A DNA stretch of 51,535 bases, taken from the NCBI RefSeq assembly GCF_007988965.1, contig NZ_BJVD01000014.1, positions 1 to 51,535 on the forward strand, in the 5' to 3' direction. Below the pieces are notes generated by a model. The model worked only from the letters and a program-made list of their open reading frames with translations, had not been told where the DNA came from and did not search any database. The stretch comes from Rummeliibacillus stabekisii (GTDB lineage: Bacteria > Bacillota > Bacilli > Bacillales_A > Planococcaceae). Numbering within the stretch: the stretch's first letter is position 1; every line of letters starts with the position of its first letter. Shown in pieces: positions 32,573 to 39,592 of this stretch. A program made the translations under genes and the position numbers.

Positions 32573-32681
32573 GGAATCGATTCCATAACTAACAACATAA
32601 GATGGAAATGAAAGCGTTGAACTCGTTACAGAGATGACAATATAAGATGTTTAATATTGTAAAAAGAGTGGAATCGTTTTC
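32573..32681 (+). promoter_or_regulatory. Sucrose operon promoter with two operators and a cre-like site
   Basis: Promoter: -35 TTGAAC (32617-32622), 18 bp, -10 TATAAG (32641-32646). Operator 1 is the perfect palindrome GGAATCGATTCC (32573-32584), about 35 bp upstream of -35. Operator 2 is GGAATCGTTTTC (32670-32681), just inside the transcript. TGAAAGCGTTGAAC (32609-32622) overlaps -35 and matches cre at 11 of 14 positions. The layout suggests looping or roadblock repression by ScrR plus CcpA control. Confidence 0.65.
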
Positions 32682-32704
32682 AATAAGAAAAAAGGGGTGG
32701 GTAT

Positions 32705-34108
32705 ATGTCTGAAAATCGGCAAATTGCTGAGGAAGTAATAGAAGCAGTTGGGGGAAAGGATAATATTGAATCTGTTGCTCACTGTGCAACTCGGTTGCGC
32801 TTAATGGTGGCAGACAAAAGTAAAATTGACCAAGAAAAAGTGGAGTCAATTGCAAAAGTAAAGGGTGCCTTTTTTAATTCTGGCCAGTATCAAATTATTT
32901 TTGGGACTGGTACAGTCAATCGTATTTATGATGAAGTGACTCAGTTTGGCTTTACGACACGATCTGCTTCTGAGCAGAAAAAAGAAGCAAGGAAAAAAGG
33001 ATCTCGACTACAACGTATGATTCGAACATTTGGTGATGTTTTTGTCCCTATTATTCCAGTACTTGTAGCTACAGGATTGTTTATGGGTGTGCGTGGACTT
33101 GTCATGCAAGAGCAAATAATGGGGCTCTTTGGCATGAAGCCTGACGATGTTTCGGAGAATTTCATTTTATATACACAGGTTTTAACGGATACTGCATTTA
33201 TATTTTTACCTGCATTGGTTGCATGGTCTACATTCAAAGTATTTGGCGGTACACCGATCATTGGACTTGTGCTAGGGTTAATGCTTGTCAGCCCTTCATT
33301 ACCGAATGCCTGGGATGTTGCAGGTGGCGATGTAAAGCCGATACACTTTTTCGGATTTATTCCAGTAGTTGGCTACCAAGCTTCTGTAATTCCTGCATTT
33401 ATAGCTGGGCTCATCGGTGCAAAGCTTGAAAAGTTTTTGCGTAAGCGCATACCCGAGATTCTAGACCTTATTTTAACGCCGTTCTTAACTTTGCTTGTAA
33501 TGAGTGTTTTATCACTGCTCATTATCGGCCCAATTTTCCACTCTGTTGAGCAATGGATTTTATCAGCAGCGACTGTTATATTATCTTGGCCATATGGAAT
33601 TAGTGGAATTTTGCTTGGTGGGCTCAATCAGTTAATCGTTATAACTGGTGTACACCATATATTCAATATGCTTGAAATTCAACTATTATCGAAGTATCAT
33701 GATAATCCCTACAATGCAATCGTGACCTGCGCCGCTGCTGCTCAAGCTGGCGCAACATTAGCAGTTGCTTTAAAAACCAAATCGGCTAAATTAAAGGCTC
33801 TTGCTTTGCCTTCGTCACTATCTGCTTTTTTAGGGATTACGGAACCTGCTATTTTTGGCGTCAACTTGCGTTACGGTAAGCCCTTCCTTATGGGATTAAT
33901 CGGCGGAGCGGTAGGAGGATTTTTCTCATCCTTACTCGGCTTAAAGGGAACAGGGATGGCTATTACAGTATTGCCTGGAACGCTGCTGTATTTAAATGGT
34001 CAGGTATTCCAATATATCTTTGTAAACTTACTGGCCGTTGCGGTAGCCTTCATCTTGACATGGTGGTTCGGCTATTCCGATGATGCCAAAGAAGAAAGTA
34101 ATGAATAG
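32705..34108 (+). CDS. scrA: PTS sucrose-specific EIIBC permease
   Basis: 467 residues. The EIIB domain is at 1-90, with the phosphorylated cysteine C27 in SVAHCATRLRLMV. The EIIC membrane domain (about 110-455) carries GVHHIFNMLEIQL and FLGITEPAIFGVNLRYGKPF, typical of the sucrose/trehalose/beta-glucoside branch. It imports sucrose and phosphorylates it to sucrose-6-phosphate. There is no C-terminal EIIA domain, consistent with the separate EIIA gene next to scrR. The start has an AAAGGGGTGGG site. Downstream hydrolase and kinase genes confirm sucrose as the probable substrate. Confidence 0.92.
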   Translation: MSENRQIAEEVIEAVGGKDNIESVAHCATRLRLMVADKSKIDQEKVESIAKVKGAFFNSGQYQIIFGTGTVNRIYDEVTQFGFTTRSASEQKKEARKKGSRLQRMIRTFGDVFVPIIPVLVATGLFMGVRGLVMQEQIMGLFGMKPDDVSENFILYTQVLTDTAFIFLPALVAWSTFKVFGGTPIIGLVLGLMLVSPSLPNAWDVAGGDVKPIHFFGFIPVVGYQASVIPAFIAGLIGAKLEKFLRKRIPEILDLILTPFLTLLVMSVLSLLIIGPIFHSVEQWILSAATVILSWPYGISGILLGGLNQLIVITGVHHIFNMLEIQLLSKYHDNPYNAIVTCAAAAQAGATLAVALKTKSAKLKALALPSSLSAFLGITEPAIFGVNLRYGKPFLMGLIGGAVGGFFSSLLGLKGTGMAITVLPGTLLYLNGQVFQYIFVNLLAVAVAFILTWWFGYSDDAKEESNE

Positions 34109-34179
34109 ATTAGTAGTGAGGCAAGGTTTCTTTTGTTCTCACTTTAAAAATATATCGTAGTACGGAGGTTCGTTTTGCC

Positions 34180-35667
34180 ATGTCAGAACAATTTGGCCAC
34201 CTGATTAATCGAGCTTATGACGAAGTAAAAAAATATAAAGAATTAGTGCTAAGTGATCCTTATCGTTTATCCTATCATTTAATGCCATCTGTCGGATTTT
34301 TAAATGATCCTAATGGGTTAATACAATACAAAGGTTTTTACCACGTTTTTTACCAATGGAATCCATTCGGTACTATGCATGGTTCAAAGTTTTGGGGACA
34401 TTTCTCATCACCAGACCTAGTGCATTGGCAAGAGGAGCCTATAGCTCTTGCGCCTACAGAATGGTATGACAAAGACGGCTGCTATTCAGGAAGCGCTGTT
34501 TGTGATAATGGCCAACTTTACCTCATTTATACTGGTAATGTTAAAGGCGAAAATGGTGAAAGGGAAACGTACCAATGCTTAGCAGTTTCGACAGATGGCG
34601 TGAATTTTGAAAAAAAAGGTCCCATTCTTCGAGTGCCTGAGGGATATACAGCACATTTCAGAGATCCAAAAGTTTGGAAACACGAAGGACAATGGTATAT
34701 GATACTAGGTGCTCAAAATCTGGAGGAAAAGGGCTCTGCTGTATTATTTACTTCACCTGATCTTTATCAATGGGAAATGATTGGTGGCATAGCAGGTGCT
34801 GGTATAAATGGTTTGGAGGAGTTGGGATATATGTGGGAATGTCCGGATTTATTCCCACTCAATGACCAGCATATTCTATTGATTTCTCCACAGTCTCTAA
34901 TAAAAAATGGAGAAATGGCTCAAGAGTTGTTCCAATCAGGCTATTTTAATGGTGAGTTTTTGTATGAAACCCATCAATTCAAGCATGGTCCTTTTAAGTT
35001 ATTGGACTATGGATTTGATTTTTATGCTCCGCAAACTTTTAAGGATATACACGGAAGAACAATCCTTTTTGGTTGGATGGGTATTACCAATGAGATAGAA
35101 CAGCTCCAGCCAACTATAACCAATAAGTGGCTGCATGCTTTAACAATGCCAAGGGAGCTTCAGTGGAGAAATGGACGCATATTCCAAAGACCACTGGAGG
35201 AGTTGCAACTGTTGCGTAACAATGAAGTGTTGTATAAGGATATACAGATGAAACAGCAAGCTATTCAATTCGAGGGGATTCAAGGCACTTCTGCTGAGCT
35301 ATTTATAGAGTTCTCCCCAAGAGACTGCCACGATTTCCAGATTGACCTACGCCATGAAGCAAGGTTGACCTATGATGATCAAACAAAAGAAGTAACGCTA
35401 TATAGAAGGAATATTGATAATAGTGGAGAGCAATCTAGAAAGTGTAAAATTGAAGGTCTGTCCAATCTTCATTTCTTTATGGATGAGTCGTCTATAGAAA
35501 TATTTATTAACGATGGCGGTGAAGTGATGACAGCCCGCTATTTCCCAAAACCTGAGGATCACTCTATTACTTTTGAAGGTGATGCTACATTTAGTATTAC
35601 TAAATGGGATCTTCTCCAACATAAGAATGAAGAGTCCTCACCTCAACAGGAGTTGATATTTGCATGA
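34180..35667 (+). CDS. scrB: Sucrose-6-phosphate hydrolase (GH32)
   Basis: 495 residues. The five-blade propeller carries GH32 catalytic motifs: the nucleophile D43 in LNDPNG, the transition-state stabiliser D162 in FRDPK, and the acid/base E220 in WECPD. A C-terminal beta-sandwich follows (about 340-480). It cleaves sucrose-6-phosphate to glucose-6-phosphate and fructose in the cytoplasm; there is no signal peptide. It lies 71 bp after scrA, and its last codons overlap the fructokinase start by 4 bp (ATGA), so the two are coupled. Confidence 0.95.
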   Translation: MSEQFGHLINRAYDEVKKYKELVLSDPYRLSYHLMPSVGFLNDPNGLIQYKGFYHVFYQWNPFGTMHGSKFWGHFSSPDLVHWQEEPIALAPTEWYDKDGCYSGSAVCDNGQLYLIYTGNVKGENGERETYQCLAVSTDGVNFEKKGPILRVPEGYTAHFRDPKVWKHEGQWYMILGAQNLEEKGSAVLFTSPDLYQWEMIGGIAGAGINGLEELGYMWECPDLFPLNDQHILLISPQSLIKNGEMAQELFQSGYFNGEFLYETHQFKHGPFKLLDYGFDFYAPQTFKDIHGRTILFGWMGITNEIEQLQPTITNKWLHALTMPRELQWRNGRIFQRPLEELQLLRNNEVLYKDIQMKQQAIQFEGIQGTSAELFIEFSPRDCHDFQIDLRHEARLTYDDQTKEVTLYRRNIDNSGEQSRKCKIEGLSNLHFFMDESSIEIFINDGGEVMTARYFPKPEDHSITFEGDATFSITKWDLLQHKNEESSPQQELIFA

Positions 35668-36608
35668 ATGGTGTTCTATGTTTCGGCGAAGCGCTTATCG
35701 ATTTTATACCGTTAAATGAAGATAATATAACCTATCACAAAGCTCCAGGAGGTGCCCCTGCCAATGTTTCAGTAGGTATTGCTAAACTTGGCGGGCATGC
35801 TACATTCTTAGGTAAGGTAGGGGAGGATGTATTAGGTCGATTTTTGCAAGAGACATTAACAGACTACAAAGTGAATACGAAATCCTTAATGTTTTCAGCA
35901 GAAGCTAGGACAGGATTGACTTTCGTGACATTAGAACCTTCCGGTGAGCGACATTTTAGTTTTTATATTCAACCAAGCGCAGATCAGCTGATTACAAAAG
36001 ATGAAATTAGTGCAGAGCTCTTTGTAAATCATAATATTTTCCACTTTGGATCTATTTCACAAATCAATGAACCATCCAAATCAGCCACAATGCAAGCAAT
36101 ACAGTTAGCTAAAGATAATAATATGACTATTTCTTATGATCCTAATTATCGTGAAAGTCTATGGCTACATGAAAATGATGCAAGAGAAATAATCTTATCT
36201 ACAATCCCATTGGTGGATGTGTTGAAAGTATCCGATGAGGAGCTAACATTTTTAACTGGCTGCAAGACAATTGAAGAAGGGATAAAACGGTTACCGAATA
36301 TCCCTTTGGTCTTGATAACAATGGGGAGCAATGGTTGTATGTATTCTTTTAAAGAACAATTAGGCCATATATCTGCGATAAAAGCGAAGGTGATTGATAC
36401 GACTGGTGCTGGAGATGCATTTGTATCGGGCATACTCTATTCCTTATATACCTCACAACAGCCGCTACAGCAATTAGCTGTAGAAGAATTGGAAGCAATG
36501 ATTCGTTTTGCAAGTATATCTGGTGGCTTGGCTACAATGAAAAAAGGGGCGATGTCTGGATTGCCCACATTAGAAGAGATTCAATCCTATCAATTAGATG
36601 TTGATTAG
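35664..36608 (+). CDS. scrK: Fructokinase (PfkB family)
   Basis: A 314-residue ribokinase-fold sugar kinase. The N-terminal PGGAPANVSVGIAKLGG substrate and di-glycine motif and the C-terminal DTTGAGDAFVSG anion hole with catalytic D251 are intact. It phosphorylates fructose released by the hydrolase to fructose-6-phosphate. Overlap with the hydrolase gene and a strong terminator after it mark the end of the operon. Confidence 0.93.
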   Translation: MNGVLCFGEALIDFIPLNEDNITYHKAPGGAPANVSVGIAKLGGHATFLGKVGEDVLGRFLQETLTDYKVNTKSLMFSAEARTGLTFVTLEPSGERHFSFYIQPSADQLITKDEISAELFVNHNIFHFGSISQINEPSKSATMQAIQLAKDNNMTISYDPNYRESLWLHENDAREIILSTIPLVDVLKVSDEELTFLTGCKTIEEGIKRLPNIPLVLITMGSNGCMYSFKEQLGHISAIKAKVIDTTGAGDAFVSGILYSLYTSQQPLQQLAVEELEAMIRFASISGGLATMKKGAMSGLPTLEEIQSYQLDVD

Positions 36609-36666
36609 TACTACCCCCATTAGAGTATTCAACAACCAAATATGTGTGAATTGCGAATGAAAGGAA

Positions 36667-36703
36667 TGCCCACTGGCCAATCTAACCAGTGGGCAGTTTT
36701 TTT
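36667..36703 (+). terminator. Intrinsic terminator of the scr operon
   Basis: A perfect 10-bp stem (36667-36676 with 36686-36695), a 9-nt loop and a seven-T tail that just overlaps the end of the convergent spore-protein gene. Confidence 0.9.
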
Positions 36704-36890
36704 ATTGAAGTGTTTTGGCTTCTTTTAACTCAGCGATATCAACCTCTGAACGCTCTTCTAATGAACGTCTTAAATGGACTGTTGCTGTTTTTTCATTTAC
36801 TAATTTGTCTATCCAGACAGAAACACCGTTATATGTTACTTCAAATTCCTGCGGAGAGGCGACTATTTCTTGTGCTCGTTGATAATCCAA
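36702..36890 (-). CDS. sspH: H-type small acid-soluble spore protein
   Basis: A 62-residue protein matching the SspH family: the N-terminus MDYQRAQEIVASPQEFEVTYNG with its QRA.EI..SP pattern, then VWIDKLVNEKTATVH, and an E-rich end. These are minor spore-core proteins made in the forespore. The adjacent minus-strand small gene could share the same spore regulation. Its presence is the main evidence that the organism forms endospores. Confidence 0.85.
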   Translation of the reverse strand: MDYQRAQEIVASPQEFEVTYNGVSVWIDKLVNEKTATVHLRRSLEERSEVDIAELKEAKTLQ

Positions 36891-36907
36891 AGTAATATCC
36901 CCCTAGT

Positions 36908-37081
36908 CTATAATGTAGGTTTTGTTGCATTTTTTGTTTTGTGTTTATAGGCTTTCTCAAGCTCCAATAATTCTTCTGCCGTTTCTTCTTTGACTTGTCT
37001 AGGTGCAATAAGTTGATTTTTAGGCGTTTGAGCCATACGTCCTGAATTGTGGCTTCTTCCTTGCTTATTGTCTCTTCCCAT
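36908..37081 (-). CDS. Small basic spore-type protein (57 aa)
   Basis: A frame from ATG 37081 with AAGGAG 9 bp upstream. It begins MGRDNKQGRSHNSGRMAQTP and continues with KEETAEELLELEKAYKHK. The basic, Q/N/G-rich N-terminus followed by an acidic helix resembles small Bacillus spore or YfhD-like proteins, but I cannot assign it firmly. The longer overlapping frame from 37089 reads less protein-like and has its ATG directly on the ribosome binding site, so I reject that one. It lies 17 bp upstream of sspH on the same strand. Confidence 0.65.
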   Translation of the reverse strand: MGRDNKQGRSHNSGRMAQTPKNQLIAPRQVKEETAEELLELEKAYKHKTKNATKPTL

Positions 37082-37165
37082 TTTGGCATTCTCCTTCCTT
37101 TTATAAAAGCATTCTTAATATGGCATGTTGTTTTTGCTTTTATCCATAAAGGCTACGGGGAATAG

Positions 37166-37192
37166 AAAAACCGCAGCAAATAAATGCCGCGG
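37166..37192 (-). terminator. Intrinsic terminator of the 5'-nucleotidase gene
   Basis: An 8-bp GC-rich stem (37171-37178 with 37185-37192, one G·U), a 6-nt loop and a T5 tail on the minus strand. Confidence 0.8.
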
Positions 37193-37200
37193 CGATAAGA

Positions 37201-39225
37201 TTAACGATTTAAATTTAGTTGGAAAATGCCAAATCCTCTTACATCAGTTTTACCTGTATAAGTGAATAAGCTTCCTTCTTTAATATAATCCACAGCTTGC
37301 GGAGAAGTTGTGAATGTTACATTTACTTTTTGAGCAATTGGCGCGATGGACCAGTTATTGTCTGCTGTAGGTGTAATTTCTTTAACTTCAGAAATATAGT
37401 CCATGAGAATTTGACGGTTTTCATCTGCTGAGTCTACTACTAATTCACTCTCTGAAATGCCAGGGAAATGACCGCCGCCGCTTGCACGATAGTTGTTTGT
37501 TACCACAATGAATTCTTGATTTGGATCAATTGGTTTTCCATCATACGTTAAGTTGACGATACGGCTTGAAGTAGGATTTTCCAACTGTCCAGTAGTTGAG
37601 TACTTCGCAGGCTTTGTAACATCGATTTGATATTGTACGCCATCGATTACATCAAAGTTGTATACAGGGAAGGTTGGATTTAATAATGATTGTTCTGTTG
37701 TTTTAGATGTATCAATCGTATTGAATGCACCTGCAACCATTTCTAGCCATTCTTTTACATTAGAGCCTTTCACTTTTAAAGCTTTAAGCGTGTTGTCATA
37801 TAAATACAAATCGCCGGCACTACGTATTGTTAAGTCGCCTTTTTTGATATCTGTGTATTCGTCTTTACCATTACGGCCTGCTTTAAATGGTGCACCAACA
37901 GATAAAATTGGCAAATCTTTTAACTCTGGTTTATTTAAAGCCACATATTTTTCAACAAACCATTTTTGTGCACTTGTTACAACTTGGATAGATGGATCAT
38001 CTTGGACTAGTGCGAAATAGCTGTATATATCGTCAGTTGTTTTGCCGATTGGTGTGTTGATATATTTAAGTGTTGCTTCATGGTCTTTTAAGATAGCTTT
38101 TTTAATCTTTTCATCTGCTTTTTCTTCAAGGACTGATCGTGTTTGCGCTTGTGATTTAGATTTTGTAATCGCCCATTTTCCTTTGATCTTCTTCAAAGTT
38201 AAGTCGATAATTCCTAATGCGCCGCCACCAAAGCCAGCTTGTACTGCAGGTACACCGTTAATTGTTCCTTTTTTGTTATCTACACCTTTCGCAGCATTGC
38301 CTTGTTCATCCTTAAAGATAGAGTCCAAACTAGCAATATCCTTTGCTGGGAAGACTTTATGCGTATGTGAGAAAGTTATAGCATCGATTCCTTTTACTTT
38401 GCTTAATGCATAGATTGTATCTTCTGTATTTGTCACATCTTTGTTAAAGCCGGAGTGAGGCATTGCGATGACTACATCTGCGCCTTTCTTTTTCATGATC
38501 GGTACATATTTCTTTGCAGTCTCAACAATTCCCTTTACAATTACTTTGTTATTTAGATTTGCTTTATCCCATTCGCTGATTTGAGGCGGTACAAAGCCGA
38601 TATAACCAACTTTGATGGTTTGTGTTTTCCCTGATTCGTCTTTTACTTTTTTGTTGACGATTTTGTATGGTGTAAATTGATTTTTATCATTATTCGGATT
38701 ATTATCGTGATCATCTTTGTATACATTTGCATTTACAAAACCAAATGTGGCATCATTATAAACTTCTTTTAGGAAATTTAGACCGAAGTTGAATTCATGA
38801 TTTCCAAGTGAAGCCATGTCATATTTCATAATGTTCATTGCTTTTATCATTGGATGGACTTCATTCTTTTTCAATGGATCGATTGTTGCTTTGTATGTTC
38901 CAAGCGGTGTTCCTTGAATAAGGTCTCCATTATCTACCAATACAGAGTTCTTCACTTCTTTACGAGCTTTATTGACAAGCGTTGCTGTTTTCGCTAATCC
39001 TAATTGAGGAGCTACGCTATTTTTGTAATAGTCAAAGTCTAATAAGTTCGTATGCACATCCGTTGTTTCCATGATCCGTAGTTTTACCTGTGATTGTACC
39101 TTTGTTTTTGCCGTTTTAGCTTGCGCTTCTGTTTCCATTATCGGTGTTAAAGAAGATGCAATTAGGCTTAGAGCAAGTGCGCTTGATAAAACTTTAAGGC
39201 CTTGGAACTTTTTTGTTGATTTCAT
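37201..39225 (-). CDS. Secreted 5'-nucleotidase / 2',3'-cyclic phosphodiesterase
   Basis: 674 residues. A Sec signal peptide (about 1-36, ending ETEAQA) is followed by a calcineurin-like metallophosphatase domain (about 48-330; METTDVHTNL, DNGDLIQG, GNHEFNFG, MPHSGF, FSHTHKVFP) and a 5'-nucleotidase C-terminal domain (about 380-600; NNYRASGGGHFPG). It degrades extracellular nucleotides and cyclic nucleotides to nucleosides and phosphate. No LPXTG sorting signal or GW/SLH repeats are seen at the C-terminus, unlike wall-anchored YfkN-type enzymes, so it is probably released. ATG 39225 and GTG 39234 are both plausible starts. Confidence 0.9.
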   Translation of the reverse strand: MKSTKKFQGLKVLSSALALSLIASSLTPIMETEAQAKTAKTKVQSQVKLRIMETTDVHTNLLDFDYYKNSVAPQLGLAKTATLVNKARKEVKNSVLVDNGDLIQGTPLGTYKATIDPLKKNEVHPMIKAMNIMKYDMASLGNHEFNFGLNFLKEVYNDATFGFVNANVYKDDHDNNPNNDKNQFTPYKIVNKKVKDESGKTQTIKVGYIGFVPPQISEWDKANLNNKVIVKGIVETAKKYVPIMKKKGADVVIAMPHSGFNKDVTNTEDTIYALSKVKGIDAITFSHTHKVFPAKDIASLDSIFKDEQGNAAKGVDNKKGTINGVPAVQAGFGGGALGIIDLTLKKIKGKWAITKSKSQAQTRSVLEEKADEKIKKAILKDHEATLKYINTPIGKTTDDIYSYFALVQDDPSIQVVTSAQKWFVEKYVALNKPELKDLPILSVGAPFKAGRNGKDEYTDIKKGDLTIRSAGDLYLYDNTLKALKVKGSNVKEWLEMVAGAFNTIDTSKTTEQSLLNPTFPVYNFDVIDGVQYQIDVTKPAKYSTTGQLENPTSSRIVNLTYDGKPIDPNQEFIVVTNNYRASGGGHFPGISESELVVDSADENRQILMDYISEVKEITPTADNNWSIAPIAQKVNVTFTTSPQAVDYIKEGSLFTYTGKTDVRGFGIFQLNLNR

Positions 39226-39592
39226 ACATTTCACCCATCCCTTTTAATTTTTTAAACCCCTTCAAAATATACCATAGAAAATATACTGATAAATTAGCAT
39301 TTTTCCTCCAAAACAAAAACAGTAAAATATACATAATAAGCGTTTCTGACTAAACAAGTAAATAGTATCGGAGGACTAAAGTGGGATGTTCGTTTTAAAG
39401 AAAAAATAGTTAAAAAAGGTTTAATCAATAGAATATCTTCATTTGAGTTAGGAAGAATTCATAGGAATTATTTTATTTATTAGACAAGCTCCTTCTTATT
39501 CTTAATCTTGTGGTAAGTAAAAATAAAACTCATATGACCATTCTATTGGTATTTTTATTCTTTGCTAGAAATTTGTATAATTAGTAGGTATA
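39226..39592 (+). other. Divergent intergenic region
   Basis: AT-rich region between the 5'-nucleotidase and the EAL-domain gene. It holds an orphan CGGAGG (39370-39375) followed by GTG and a stop after five codons. TATAAT sequences near 39574 and 39589 could be -10 elements of the EAL gene, but no matching -35 is convincing. No other structure is seen. Confidence 0.35.

Noticed and set aside
36841-37089. 82-codon minus-strand frame overlapping sspH
   Set aside because: Its ATG abuts the ribosome binding site and it overlaps sspH; the 57-aa frame from 37081 has correct spacing and a spore-protein-like composition.
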